Assembly (NCBI RefSeq): GCF_051014445.1
Contig: NW_027488366.1
Coordinates: 22,276,001-22,340,000, forward strand
Direction: 5' to 3'
DNA length: 64,000 bases
Source of the DNA: Colletes latitarsis
Taxonomy: Eukaryota > Arthropoda > Insecta > Hymenoptera > Colletidae
Shown: positions 13,729 to 26,049 of the stretch, one piece after another
Layout of the letters: every line of letters starts with the position of its first letter
How positions within the stretch are numbered: position 1 is the first letter of the stretch
Position numbers and translations under genes: made by a program
The notes under the pieces: generated by a model
The model's database searches: none
What the model was told of the DNA's origin: nothing
Seen by the model: the letters and a program-made list of their open reading frames with translations, nothing else

Positions 13729-16700
13729 AAGCCCAGGATCTAGCCATCAAGTATGAGAAATATGCGAAAGGATGAGCCTGATGAGAGCAAATCCCAGAAC
13801 TAACCCAGACCTAACATGAATTATTCTCTAAAATATTGATCGAAACCAGGTTTAATTGACTGTTTCAGTGTGGTACCACATTACTACGTGATCCAAACCA
13901 GTAATAGTCCAGGATCCAGCCATGAAGTATGAGTAATATGCGAATGTATGAGCCTGATGAGGGCAAATCCTAGACCTAACCCAGACCTAACATGCGTTAT
14001 CCTCTAAAATATTTATCAAGACCAGGTTTAATTGATTGTATCAGTGTGGTGCCACATTACTACGTGATCCACACCAGAAAAACCCAAGATCCGTTCACCA
14101 AGTATGTGAAGAATGCGAAAGTATGAGTCTGATGAGTGAAAATCCCAGGCCTAACCTAGACCTAACATGCGTTATACTCAAAAATATTGATCGAAACCTG
14201 GTTTAATCGACTGTTTCAGTGTGGTACCACAATACTACGTGATGCCATCCAGAAAAAGCCCAGGATCTGTTCAACAAGTATGCGAAAAACGCGAAACTGT
14301 GAGCCTGAGGAGGGCAAATCTTAGACCTAACACAGACCTAAGATGCGTTATCCTCTAAAATATTTATCCACACCAGGTTTAATTGACTGTTTCAGCGTGG
14401 TACCACATTACTACGTGATACAATCCAGAAACAGCCCAGGATCTAGCCATGAAGTATGAGAAATATGCGAAAGCATGAGCCTGATGAGGGCAAATCCTAG
14501 ACCTATCCCAGGCCTAACTTACGTTATCCTCTAAAATATTTATCAAGACCAGGTTTAATTGACTGTTTTAATGTGGTACCACTTTACTACGTGATCCAAA
14601 GCAGAAAAAACCCAGGATCTGTTCAACAAGTATGAGAAATATACGAAAGTATGAGCCTGACGAGAGCAAATCCTAGACCTATCCCAGACCTAACTTGCAT
14701 TGTCCTCTAAAATATTGATGGAAACCAGGTTTAATTGACTGTTTCAGTGTGGTACCACATTACTACGTGATCCAATCCAGAAAAAACCCAGGATCTGTTC
14801 GACAAGTATGAGAAATATGCGAAAGTATGAGCCTGACGAGAGCAAATCCTAGACCTAACCCAGACCTAACATGCGTTATCTTCTAAGATATTGAGCGAAA
14901 CCAGGTTTAATGGACTGTTTCAGTGTGGTACCTCACTACTTCGTGATCCAAACCAGAGAAAACCCAGGATCCGTTCAACAGGTATGTGAAGAATGCGAAA
15001 GAATGTGTCTGATGAGTGAAAATCTCAGGGCTAACCTAGACCTAACATGCGTTATCCTCAGGAATATTGATCGAAACCTGGTTTAATCAACTGTTTCAGT
15101 GTGGTACCACATTACTATGTGATCCAAACCAGAAAATAGCCCAGGATCTATCCATGAAGTATAAGAAATATGCAAAAGTATGAGCCTGATGAGAGCAAAT
15201 CCTAGACCTAACCCAGACCTAACTTGAATTATTCACTAAAATATTGATCATGACCAGGATTAATTGATTGTTTCAGTGTGGTCCCACATTATTACGTGAT
15301 CCAAACCAGAAAAAACCCAGGATCCGTTCAACAAGTATGTGAAGAATGCGAAAGTATGAGCCTGATGAGGGCAAATCCCAGACCTATCCCAGACCAAACT
15401 TGCGTTATCCTCTAAAATATTGATCGAAACCAGGTTTAACCGACTGCTTCATTGTGGTACCACATTGCTACGTGATCCAAACCAGAAAAAACCGAGGACC
15501 AGTTCAACAAGTATGTGAAAAACGCGAAAGTATGAGCCTGATGAGGGCAAATCCCAGACCTATCCCAGACCAAACTTGCGTTATCCTCTAAAATATTTAT
15601 CAAGACCAGGTTTAATTGACTGTTTCAGTGTTGTACTTCATTACTACGTGATGCAATCCAGAAAAAGCCCAGGATCTAGCCATGAAGTATGAGAAATATG
15701 CGAAAGTATGAGCCTGATGAGTGCAATTCCTAGACCTAACCCAAACCTAACATGCGTTATCCTCTAAAATATTGATCCAAACCAGGTTTAATGGTCTGCT
15801 TCAGTGCGGTACCACTTCACTACGTGATCCAAAGCAGAAAAAACCCTCGATCAGGTCAACATGTATGTTAAAACTGCGGAAGTATGACCCTGATGAGGGC
15901 AAATCCCAGGCCTAACCTACACCTAACATGCGTTTTCCTCTAAAATATTGATGGAAACCAGGTTTAATTGACTGTTTCAGTGTAGTACTTCATTACTACG
16001 TGATGCAATCCAGAAAAAGCCCAGGATCTTGCCATCAAGTATGAGAAATATGCGAAAGAATGAGCCTGATGAGAGCAAATCCCAGAACTAACCTAGACCT
16101 AACATGAAATATTCTCTAAAACATTGATCGAAACCAGGTTTAATTGACTGCTCCAGTGTGGTCCCACATTACTACCTGATCCAAACCAGGAAAAACCCAG
16201 GATCCGTTCAACAAGTATGTGAAGAATGCGAAAATATGTGTCTGATGAGTGAAAATCCCAGGCCCAACCTAGACCTACCATGCGTTATCCTCTAAAATAT
16301 TGATCCAAACCAGGTTTAATGGTCTGCTTCAGTGCGGTACCACTTCACTACGTGATCCAAAGCAGAAAAAACCCTCGATCAGGCCAACATGTATGTTAAA
16401 ACTGCGAAAGTATGACCCTGATGAGGGCAAATCCCAGGCCTGACCTAGGCCTAACATGCGTTATCCTCAAAAATATTCATAGAAACCTGGTTTAATCGAC
16501 TGTTTCAGTGTGGTACCACATTACTACGCGATCCAATCCAGAAATAGCCCAGGATCTAGCCATGAAGTATGAGAAATATGCGAAAGTATGAGCCTGATGA
16601 GTGAAAATCCCAGACCTAACCTAGACCTAACATGCGTTATCCTCAAAAATATTGATCGAAACCAGGTTTAATCGACTGTTTCAGTGTGGTACCACACTAC

Positions 16701-17949
16701 TACGTGACCCAAACAGGAAAAAACCCAGGATCTGTTCAACAAGTATGTGAAAAACGCGAAAGTATGAGCCTGATGAGGGCGAATCCTAGACCTATCCCAG
16801 ACCTAACTTGCGTTATCCTCTAAAATATTGATCAAAACCAGTTTTAATTGACTGTTACAGAGTGGTACCATATTACTACGTGATACAATCCAGAAACAGC
16901 CCAGGATCTAGCCATGAAGTATGTGAAATATGCGAAAGTATGAGCCTGATGAGGGCAAATCCTAGACCTAACCCAAACCTAACATGCGTTATCCTCTAAA
17001 ATATTTATCAAGACCAGGTTTAATTGACTGTTACAGAGTGGTACCATATTACTACGTGATACAATCCAGAAACAGCCCAGGATCTAGCCATGAAGTATGT
17101 GAAATATGCGAAAGTATGAGCCTGATGAGGGCAAATCCTAGACCTAACCCAAACCTAACATGCGTTATCCTCTAAAATATTTATCAAGACCAGGTTTAAT
17201 TGACTGTTTCAGTGTTGTACTTCATTACTACGTGATGCAATCCAGAAAAAGCCCAGGATCTAGCCGTCAAGTATGAGAAATATGCGAAAGAAAGATCCTG
17301 ATGAGAGCAAATCCCAGACCTAACCTAGACATGACATGAATTATTCTCTAAAATATTGATCATGACCAGGTTTAATTGATTGTTTCAGTGTGGTCCCACC
17401 TTACTACGTGATCCAGACCAGAAAAAACCCAGGATCCGTTCAAGAAGTATGTGAAGAATGCGAAAGTATGAGCCAGATGAGGGTAAATCCCAGACCTATC
17501 CCAGACCTAACTTGCGTTGTCCTTTAAGATATTGATGGAAACCAAGATTAATTGACTGTTTCAGTGTGGTACCACATTACTACGTGATCTAATCCAGAAA
17601 TAGCCCAGAATCTAGCCATGAAGTATGAGAAATATGCGAAAGTATGAGCCTGACGAGGGCAAATCCTAGACCTTACCCAGACCTAACATGCGTTATCCTC
17701 AAAAATATTTATCAAGACCAGGTTTAGTTGACTGTTTCAGTGTGGTACCACATTACTACGTGATCCAATCCAGAAATAGCCCAGGATCTAGCCATGAAGT
17801 ATGAGAAATATGCGAAAGTATGAGCCTGATGAGGGCAAATCCTAGACCTATCCCAGACCTAACATGCGTTATCCTCTATAATATTTATCAAGACCAGGTT
17901 TAATTGATTGCTTCAGTGTGGTCCCACATTACTACGTGATCCAAACCAG

Positions 17950-19665
17950 AAAAAAACCCATGATCCGTTCAACAAGTATGTGAAGAATGCGAAAGTATGA
18001 GTCTGATGAGTGAAAATCCCAGACCTAACCTAGACCTAACATGCGCTATCCTCTAAAATATTGATCCAAACCTGGTTCAATGGACTGTTTCAGTGTGGTA
18101 CCATACTACTACGTGATCCAAACCAGAAAAAACCCAGGATCTGTTCAAAAAGTATGTGAAAAACGCGAAAGTATGAGCCTGATGAGGGCAAATCCAAGAC
18201 CTATCCCAGACCTAACTTGCGTTGTCCTTTAAGATATTGATGGAAACCAAGGTTAATTGACTGTTTCAGTGTGGTACCACATTACTACGTGATCTAATCC
18301 AGAAATAGCCCAGAATCTAGCCATGAAGTATGAGAAATATGCGAAAGTATGAGCCTGACGAGGGCAAATCCTAGACCTTACCCAGACCTAACATGCGTTA
18401 TCCTCTAAAATATTCATCAAGACCAGGTTTAATTGATTGTTTCAGTGTGGTTCCACATTACTACGTGATCCAAACCAGAAAAAACCCAGGATCTGTTCAA
18501 CGAGTATGTGAAGTGTGCGAAAGTATGAGGATGATGAGGGCAAATCCCCGACCTATCCCAGACCTAACATGCGTTATCCTCTAAAATATTTATCAAGATC
18601 AGGTTTAATTGATTGATTCAGTGTGGTACCACATTACTACGTGATCCACACCAGAAAAAACCCAAGATCCGTTCAACAAATATCTGAAGAATGCGAAAGT
18701 ATGAGTCTGATGAGTGAAAATCCCAGGGCTAACCTAGACCTAACATGCGTTATCCTCTAAAATATTGATCGCAACCAGGTTTAATTGAGTGTTTCAGTGT
18801 TGTACTTCATTACAACGTGATGCAATCCAGTAAAAGCACAGGATCTAGCCATCTAGTATGAGAAATATGCGAAAGTATGAGTCTGATGAGTGAAAATCCC
18901 AGACCTAATCAAGACCTAACATGCGTTATCCTCAAAAATATTGATCGAAACCTGGTTTAATCGACTGTTTCAGTGTGGTACCACATTACTATGTGATCCA
19001 AACCAGAAAATAACCCAGGATCTGTTCAACGAGTATGTGAACTGTGCGAAAGTATGAGTCTGATGAGGGCAAATCCCAGACCTATCCCAGACCTAACATG
19101 CGTTATCCTCTAAAATATTTAACAAGATCAGGTTTAATTGATTGTTGCAGTGTGGTCCCACACTACTACGTGATCCAAACCAGAAAAAACCCAGGATCTG
19201 TTCAACAAGTATGTGAAAAACGCGGAAAGTATGAGCCTGTTGAGGGCAAATCCCAGACCTATCCCAGACCTAACTTGCGTTGTCCTCTAAGAGAATGATG
19301 GAAACCAGGTTTAGTTGACTGTTTCAGTGTTGTACTTCATTACTACGTGATGCAATCCAGAAAAAGCCCAGCATCTAGCCATCAAGTATGAGAAATATGC
19401 GAAAGAATGAGCCTGATGAGAGCAAATCCCAGACCTAACCTAGACATAACATGAATTATTCTCTAAAATATTGATCGAAACCAGGTTTAATTGACTGTTT
19501 CAGTGTGGTCCCACATTACTACGTGATCCAAACCAGAAAATAACTCAGGATCTGTCAAACGAGTATGTGAAGTGTGCGAAAGTATGAGCCTGATGAGAGC
19601 AAATCCCAGACCTAACCTAGACCTAACATGAATTATTCTCTAAAATATTGATCAAAACCAGGTTT
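17950..19665 (+). repeat. Satellite segment duplicated on the far side of the retrotransposon
   Basis: It matches 27325-29040 at a constant offset of 9376 bp. After subtracting the 3550-bp element and the 15-bp duplication, the offset is 5811 bp, about 33 monomers. Shared rare variants include a 1-bp insertion giving CGCGGAAAG (19222 and 28598) and the GTGAACTGTGCG module. Similarity fades near 19665/29040. The retrotransposon lies between the two copies and belongs to neither. Confidence 0.75.
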
Positions 19666-22600
19666 AATCGACTGTTTCAGTGTGGTACCACACTACTACG
19701 TGATCCAAACCAGAAAAAACCCAGGATCTGTTCAACAAGTATGTGAAAAATGCGAAAGTATGAGTCTGATGAGGTCAAATCCCAGACCTATCCCAGACTT
19801 AACTTGCGTTATCCTCTAAAATATTGATCGAAACCAGGTTTAATCGACTGTTTCAGCGTGCTACCACATTACTATGTGATACAATCCAGAAACAGCCCAG
19901 GATCTAGCCATGAAGTATGAGTGATATGCGAAAGTATGAGCCTGATGAGGGCAAATCCTAGACCTAACCCAAACCTAACATGCGTTATCCTCTAAAATAT
20001 TTATCAAGACCAGGTTAATTGAATGTTTCAGTGTGGTACCACATTACTACGTGAACCAAACCAGAAAAAACCCAGGATCCGTTCAACAAGTAAGTTAAAA
20101 CTGCGACAGTATGACCCTTATGAGAGCAAATCCCAGACCTAACCTAGACCTGACATGCGTTCTCCTCTAAAATATTGATGGAAACCAGGTTTATTTGACT
20201 GTTTCAGTGTTGTCCTTCATTACTACGTGAAGCAATCCAGAAAATGCCGAGGTTCTAGCCATCAAGTATGAGAAATATGCGAAAGTATGTGCCTGATGAG
20301 AGCAAATCCCTGACCGAACCTAGACCTAACATGAATTATTCTCTAAAATATTGATCAAAACCAGGTTTAATTGACTGTTTCAGTGTGGTACCACATTACT
20401 ATGTGATCCAATCCAGAAATAGCCCAGGATCCAGCCATGAAGTATGAGAAATATGCGAAAGGAGGAGCCTGATGAGGGCAAATCCTAGACCTAACCCAGA
20501 CCTAACATGCGTTATCCTCTAAAATATTTATCAAGACCAGGTTTAATTGAATGTTTCAGTGTGGTACCACATTACTACGTGATCCAATCCAGTAAAAACC
20601 CAGGATCCGTTCCACAAGTATGTGAAGAATGCGAAAGTATGAGTCTGATGAGTGAAAATCCCCGGCCTAACCTAGACCTAACATGCGTTATCCTCAAAAA
20701 TATTTATCAAGACCAGGTTTAACTGAATGTTTCAGTGTGGTACCACACTACTACGTGATCCAAACCAGAAAAAAACCCAGGATCTGTTCAACAAGTATGT
20801 GAAAAATGCGAAAGCATGAGTCTGATGAGGGCAAATCCCAGGCCTAACCTAGACATAACTTTCGTTATCCTCTAAAATATTGATCGAAACCAGGTTTAGT
20901 GGGCTGTTTCAGTGTGGTACCACATTACTGCGCGATCCAAACCAGAAAACCCCCAGGATCTGTTCAACAAGTATGTGAAAAATGCGAAAGTATGACCCTG
21001 ATGTGGGCAAATCCCAGACCTATCCCAGACCTAACTTGCATTGTCCTCTAAAATATTGATCGAAACCAGGTTTAATTGACTGTTTCAGTGTGGTACCACA
21101 TTACTACGTGATCCAATCCAGAAATAGCCCAGGATCTAGCCATGAAGTATGAGAAATATGCGAAAGTATGAGCCTGATAAGGGCAAACCCTAGACCTAAC
21201 CCAGACCTAACATGCGTTATCATCTAAAATATTTATCAAGACCTGGTTTAATTGATTGTTTCAGTGTGGTCCCACATTACTACGTGAACCATACCAGAAA
21301 AAACCCAGGATCCGTTCAACAGGTATCTGAAGAATGCGAAAGTATGAGTCTGATGAGTGAAAATCTCAGGGCTAACTTAGACCTAACATGCATTATCCTC
21401 TAAAATATTGATCCAAACCAGGTTTAGTGGACCGTTTCAGTGTGGTACCACTTTACTACGTGATCCAAAGCAGAAAAAACCCCCGATCTGGTCAACATGT
21501 ATGTTAGAACTGCGAAGGTATGACCCTGATGAGGGCAAATCCCAGGCCTAACCCAGACCTAACATGCGTTATCCTCAAAAATATTTATCAAGACCAGGTT
21601 TAACTGAATGTTTCAGTATGGTACCACATTACAACGTGAACCATACCAGAAAAAACCCAGGATCCGTTCAACAGGTATCTGAAGAATGCGAAAGTATGAG
21701 TCTGATGAGTGAAAATCTCAGGGCTAACCTAGACCTAACATGCATTATCCTCTAAAATATTGATCCAAACCAGGTTTAGTGGACTGTTTCAGTGTGGTAC
21801 CACTTTACTACGTGATCCAAAGCAGAAAAAACCCTCGATCAGGTCAACATGTATGTTAGAACTGCGAAAGTATGACCCTGATGAGGGCAAATCCCAGGCC
21901 TAACCCAGACCTAACATGCGTTATCCTCTAAAATATTTATCAAGACCAGGTTGAATTGATTGTTTCAGTGTGGTCCCACATTACTACGTGATCCAAACCA
22001 GAAAAAACCCAGGATCCGTTCAACAAGTATGTGAAGAATGCGAAAGAATGAGTCTGATGAGTGATAATCCCAGGCCTAACCTAGACCTAACATGCGTTAT
22101 CCTCAAAAATATTGATCGAAACCTGGTTTAATCGACTGTTTCAGTGTGGTACCACATTACTATGTGATCCAAACCAGAAAATAGCCCAGGATCTATCCAT
22201 GAAGTATAAGAAATATGCGAAAGTATGAGCCTGACGAGGGCAAATCCTAGACCTAACCCAGACCTAACATGCGATATCCTCAAAAATATTTATCAAGACC
22301 AGGTTTAACTGAATGTTTCAGTATGGTACCACATTACTACGTGATCCATACCAGAAAAAACCCAGGATCTGTTCAACAAGTATGTGAAAAATGCGAAAGC
22401 ATGAGTCTGATGAGGGCAAATCCCAGACCTATCCCAGACCTAACTTACGTTATCCTCTAAAATATCGATCGAAACAATGTTTAATTGACTGTTTCAGCGT
22501 GGCACCACATTACTACGTGATACAATCCAGAAACAGCCCAGGATCTAGCCATGAAGTATGAGAAATATGCGAAAGTATGAGCCTGATGTGGGCAAATCCT

Positions 22601-22915
22601 AGACCTAACCCAAACCTAACATGCGTTATCCTCTAAAATATTTATCAAGACCAGGTTTATTTGAATGTTTCAGTGTGGTACCACATTACTACGTGATCCA
22701 AACCAGAAAAAACCCAGGATCCGTTCAACAAGTATGTGAAAAACGAAACGTATGAGTCTGATGAGGGCAAATCCCAGACCTATCCCAGACCTAACTTGCG
22801 TTGTCCTCTAAGATATTGATGGAAACCAGGTTTAATTGACTGTTTCAGTGTTGTACTTCATTACTACGTGATGCAATCCAGAAAATACCCAGGATCTGTT
22901 CAACGAGTATGTGAA

Positions 22916-22930
22916 GTGTGCGTAAGTGTG
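22916..22930 (+). repeat. Left target-site duplication of the retrotransposon
   Basis: GTGTGCGTAAGTGTG occurs here and again, identically, right after the A tail at 26481-26495. The two preceding bases (AA) could also be counted, because the right copy is preceded by the A tail, so the duplication is 15-17 bp. The sequence is a variant of monomer bases 121-135, which normally read with GCGAAAGTATG. Confidence 0.95.
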
Positions 22931-22931
22931 G

Positions 22932-25900
22932 GGAGGGGGCGACGGGTCCCCACCGTTCTCCTTGTTGGAGCGCGGTCGGGGATTCGTCGCCGTGGACTGG
23001 GGGGGAGTCGCTGTGGTGGGGTGCTACATTTCGCCCCGTAGCGGTCACGCTGCGTTTGAGCTGTACTTGGCCGAGGTCGCGGCATGCGTGCAGCGCTGCG
23101 CGGCCCGGCCGGTGCTGGTCCTGGGGGATTTTAATGCCAAGTCGGTGGCTTGGGGATCCCCCAGGACCTCCGTTCGCGGCGGGATCCTGGGCGATTGGGC
23201 GGCGGGGCTCGACCTCCGGGTATTGAACCGGGGGTCGGAGCACACATGCGTGCGGCGATATGGGGGGTCCATCGTGGATGTTGGATTCGCGACCCCCAAC
23301 GCCGTGCGCATGGTGTCGGGTTGGCACGTGGTCGCGGGGGCAGAGACACTCTCCGATCACCGGTACATCCGGATGGAGGTCTCTGCCGCCGCGAGTGCAT
23401 CCCGACACGGCCGCCTGCGTGGCACCCCACCACGCCGCTGGGCGCTTCGGCGCCTGGACAAGGACGCCCTGATGGCAGCTGCCCTCGCTGCAACTTGGCC
23501 GCAGGGAGCGGCCGAGTTGCCGAGCATAGAGGAGGAGGTCGCCCGGCTCGGAGCATTGGTCGCGGGTATTTGCGACGCGGCGATGCCTCGGGTCGGGCGG
23601 GCTTCTCCTCGCCGGGCGGTGTACTGGTGGTCGGACGCGATCGCGGAGTTGCGAGTCGCGACTGTCCGCGCCCGACGCCAGTACACCCGCGCGCGCCGTC
23701 GTCAACGTACAGGCGACGGCGTGGCGCGAGCGAGGGCAGCTGATGACCTGTATGGAGCATACCGCGTGGCGCGGGTTGCTCTGCAGGTCGCCATCAAACG
23801 GGCCAAGACCCGGGCATGGAAGGAGCTCCTCCAGACCCTTGATGACGATCCATGGGGGCGCCCATATAAGGTGGTGCTGAATAAGCTCCGCCCGTGGGCG
23901 CCCCCCGTCACCGAGGGTCTTGACCCGCGGCTGCTGGAGGACGTGGTCAATACACTCTTCCCAATTGGGGAGAGGGGACCGCGTCCTCCGGCGGTGGCGG
24001 CTGTCCCAGTGGAGTGGACGGCCGAGCTGGGGGTCACGCAGGAGGAGCTGGCAGCGGCCATCAGACGGCTCGGGGTTCGTAACACGGCCCCGGGTCCGGA
24101 TGGTGTGCCCGGCCGGGTTTGGGTCTTGACCCAGGGCGTCCTTGGGGCCGACCTCAGGCGGTTGTTCGACCGCTGCCTGAGGGACGGGCGATTCCCCCCC
24201 AGTTGGAAGGTGGCGAGGATGGTCCTCCTCCGGAAGGAGGGTCGGCCCGCGGAGTCTCCCTCCGCATACCGGCCCATTTGTCTCCTCGACGAGGTGGGCA
24301 AGCTCTTCGAGCGGGTGATTGCTGCCCGCCTCGTCGAGCACCTGTCGCGGGGTGATCCCGGTCTGGCCGACTGCCAGTTCGGTTTCCGGGGGGGCCGATC
24401 GACTATCGACGCGATAGGTCGTGTGAGGGCCCTCTCGGAGGCGGCCGTCTCCCGGGGAGGGGTGGCATTGGCAATATCCTTGGATATTGCCAATGCCTTT
24501 AACACCCTCCCCTGGGAAGAGATAAGGAGGGGACTCGAATATCATCGGGTCCCCCCTTGTCTCAGGGCGGTCGTCGGGGATTATCTCCGCGGCAGGTGGA
24601 TCGAGTATCCGGGCCGGGATGGTGATATGCGGAGGGAGGTGTACTGCGGTGTTCCGCAGGGGTCGGTCCTCGGGCCACTCCTGTGGAACATCGCGTACGA
24701 CTCGGTGTTGCGGGCCGGCCTCCCCGACGGCGTCAGCACGGTGTGTTATGCGGATGACACACTGGTGCTGGCCGTCGGGGCGCACTGGGGGAGGGCCATG
24801 CGTCGCGCGGAGGAGGGGTCGCAACGCGTCGTCGACCGGATCAGGGGGATGGGGATGACGGTGGCGGTCCATAAGACCGAGGTGATTGCGTTTCATTCAC
24901 CTCGGCAGGATCCGCCACCCCCTCTGATCCGGGTGGGTGGGGCTGACATCGAGGTGAAGCCCCAGATCAGGTATCTAGGGCTGATCCTCGATAGCCACTG
25001 GCGTTTCGAGGAGCATTTCCGCTGCCTGGTCCCCCGGTTGGAAAGGATGGTTGCGGCTCTGGGCCGGATCCTGCCCAACCTGGGGGGCCCGGCGGGCCGA
25101 GTTCGTCGCCTCTATGTGGCAATGGTCCAGTCGGTGGCCCTATACGGGGCCCCCGTCTGGGCGGACGACCTGGCTGCCTCCCGGCGCAGCATGACTATGC
25201 TGCGTCGGGTGCAGAGGCGCATGGCGCTCAGGGTCGTCCGCGGGTATCGGACCATGTCACATGAGGCGGCGACGGTTCTAGCGGGGATGCCGCCCATGGA
25301 CCTGCTCGCGCGGTCGCACGCGGTGATGTACCGGCACCGCGTCGACCGTCGCGCGGGGGTGGGGGCGGTCCCGGGCGGGCAGGAACCTGCTTGGGGCGAT
25401 TTGAAGCGCCAGGCCCGGCAGTCCGTGTTGCTCGCGTGGCAGGAGCGGCTGGCTCTGCCAACCGCGGGGCACCGGACTGTCGGGGCGGTTCGGCCACTCC
25501 TGAAGGAGTGGCTGGACAGAGGCCATGGCAGCCTCACCTACCGGATGGCACAGGTATTTTCCGGGCATGGCAGCTTCGGAAGATACCTCTGCCGGATAGG
25601 GAAGGAGCCGACGGCGCGTTGCTGCCACTGCGACGCTGAGCAGGACACGGCGGATCATACCCTGGAGGTATGCCCCGCGTGGGAGGGGGAGCGCCGTGTC
25701 CTGGTCGGCGTCGTCGGGCGGGATGTCTCGCTGCCGGGCGTGGTGCGCGCCATGCTCGGCAGCGAGGAGAAGTGGAGGGCCGTGGCCTCCTTCTGCGAGA
25801 ACGTAATGTTGCAGAAGGAGGCCGCGGGGAGGGAGCGTGAGCTTCAGCGGCGCGCCGAAGCTCGCGCTCGTGCGGTGGCCCGAGGTCGTCGCCCGGTCGC

Positions 25901-25937
25901 GAGGCGTCGCGGGCGGCCGCCTCGGCGTGGCGGATGA
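22932..25937 (+). CDS. ORF2 of R1-clade-like retrotransposon: endonuclease (partial) and reverse transcriptase, 5'-truncated
   Basis: It encodes the enzyme that nicks target DNA and copies the element RNA into it. Residues below are counted from a GTG at 22926, which lies in the target duplication directly after an in-frame TAA and is not a real start. The first full element codon is at 22932. The C-terminal part of an APE endonuclease is present: YISP near residue 34, GDFNAK (G67, D68, N70) and SDH (S143-D144-H145). The N-terminal endonuclease motifs are missing. The reverse transcriptase follows: APGPDG near 388-393, FRGGRST near 487, motif A SLDIANAFNTLPW with catalytic D520, GVPQGS at 575-580, and YADD at 608-611 (D610, D611). 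A zinc knuckle C899-x2-C902-x8-H911-x4-C916 and an arginine-rich tail end the protein. There are no stops or frameshifts. The missing 5' end means this copy cannot supply a complete enzyme. Antisense ORFs here are GC-driven shadows. Confidence 0.93.
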   Translation, partial: GGGDGSPPFSLLERGRGFVAVDWGGVAVVGCYISPRSGHAAFELYLAEVAACVQRCAARPVLVLGDFNAKSVAWGSPRTSVRGGILGDWAAGLDLRVLNRGSEHTCVRRYGGSIVDVGFATPNAVRMVSGWHVVAGAETLSDHRYIRMEVSAAASASRHGRLRGTPPRRWALRRLDKDALMAAALAATWPQGAAELPSIEEEVARLGALVAGICDAAMPRVGRASPRRAVYWWSDAIAELRVATVRARRQYTRARRRQRTGDGVARARAADDLYGAYRVARVALQVAIKRAKTRAWKELLQTLDDDPWGRPYKVVLNKLRPWAPPVTEGLDPRLLEDVVNTLFPIGERGPRPPAVAAVPVEWTAELGVTQEELAAAIRRLGVRNTAPGPDGVPGRVWVLTQGVLGADLRRLFDRCLRDGRFPPSWKVARMVLLRKEGRPAESPSAYRPICLLDEVGKLFERVIAARLVEHLSRGDPGLADCQFGFRGGRSTIDAIGRVRALSEAAVSRGGVALAISLDIANAFNTLPWEEIRRGLEYHRVPPCLRAVVGDYLRGRWIEYPGRDGDMRREVYCGVPQGSVLGPLLWNIAYDSVLRAGLPDGVSTVCYADDTLVLAVGAHWGRAMRRAEEGSQRVVDRIRGMGMTVAVHKTEVIAFHSPRQDPPPPLIRVGGADIEVKPQIRYLGLILDSHWRFEEHFRCLVPRLERMVAALGRILPNLGGPAGRVRRLYVAMVQSVALYGAPVWADDLAASRRSMTMLRRVQRRMALRVVRGYRTMSHEAATVLAGMPPMDLLARSHAVMYRHRVDRRAGVGAVPGGQEPAWGDLKRQARQSVLLAWQERLALPTAGHRTVGAVRPLLKEWLDRGHGSLTYRMAQVFSGHGSFGRYLCRIGKEPTARCCHCDAEQDTADHTLEVCPAWEGERRVLVGVVGRDVSLPGVVRAMLGSEEKWRAVASFCENVMLQKEAAGRERELQRRAEARARAVARGRRPVARRRGRPPRRGG
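24464..24497 (+). other. Perfect 16-bp inverted repeat over reverse transcriptase motif A
   Basis: The left arm GGCATTGGCAATATCC (24464-24479) and right arm GGATATTGCCAATGCC (24482-24497) are exact reverse complements separated by TT. The stretch encodes residues ALAISLDIANA and includes the catalytic aspartate D520. Its codons (ATA, TTG, GAT, ATT, AAT) are more AT-ending than the surrounding GC-rich ORF. Whether the fold is selected or accidental cannot be told from one copy. Confidence 0.9.
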
Positions 25938-25945
25938 CCTAGGCT

Positions 25946-25976
25946 GGGAGGGGGGTCCTGAGGGGACCCTCCTCCC
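25946..25976 (+). other. 3' UTR hairpin 1
   Basis: Positions 25946-25958 pair with 25964-25976: 13 pairs, one of them G-U (25952 with 25970), around a 5-base loop. It starts 8 bases after the stop codon. Confidence 0.75.
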
Positions 25977-25991
25977 GCCAGGCGGCGCCGG

Positions 25992-26036
25992 GTCGGACCG
26001 GTTGGGGGTAGGAGTGCCTCCCCCTACCGGTCCGAC
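25992..26036 (+). other. 3' UTR hairpin 2
   Basis: GTCGGACCGGT (25992-26002) is the exact reverse complement of 26026-26036. After a single T-T mismatch, five more G-C pairs extend the stem inward (26004-26008 with 26020-26024). Confidence 0.78.
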
Positions 26037-26049
26037 GCAAGGGGAGGCA

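Larger units (their letters stand above)
1..22930 (+). repeat. 176-bp satellite array, forward orientation (left arm)
   Basis: About 130 head-to-tail monomers of one satellite family. Recurring landmarks return every 176 bp, for example ATGCGTTATCCTC, GTGGTACCAC and CGAAAGTATGAGCC. Equivalent positions at 5190, 5542, 5895, 6248 and 6600 differ by 352-353 bp, and those at 6600, 7480, 8536 and 11176 by 880, 1056 and 2640 bp, all multiples of 176. Each monomer ends in two 11-bp units (CCCAGACCTAT then CCCAGACCTAA in consensus). Monomers differ at a box near base 21-33 and a module near base 96-130, giving several subtypes that mix freely. Short ORFs of about 63 codons arise from this unit and show no sign of being genes. 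The family is not one I can name. A subtelomeric or pericentromeric location is inference from the repeat type. Confidence 0.97.
13729..22930 (+). repeat. Diverse satellite monomers left of the retrotransposon
   Basis: This is satellite without a clear short higher-order period. It begins with the downstream copy of the 1370-4900 block. At 17950-19665 it holds a segment that recurs beyond the retrotransposon at 27325-29040. The stretch from about 20200 to 22800 shares variants with 35.8-42.9 kb; for instance, the monomers at 21212 and 40292 encode the same 63 residues. No other gene or element was seen here. Confidence 0.85.

Noticed and set aside
22926..22931. GTG at 22926 as the start of ORF2
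   Set aside because: It lies within the duplicated target site and directly follows an in-frame TAA. The true start was lost with the truncated 5' end.
22845..24896. A 683-codon minus-strand ORF and several other long ORFs across the retrotransposon
   Set aside because: They are antisense or off-frame shadows in GC-rich coding sequence. The plus-strand frame alone carries endonuclease and reverse transcriptase motifs, and the 683-codon ORF runs out into satellite.
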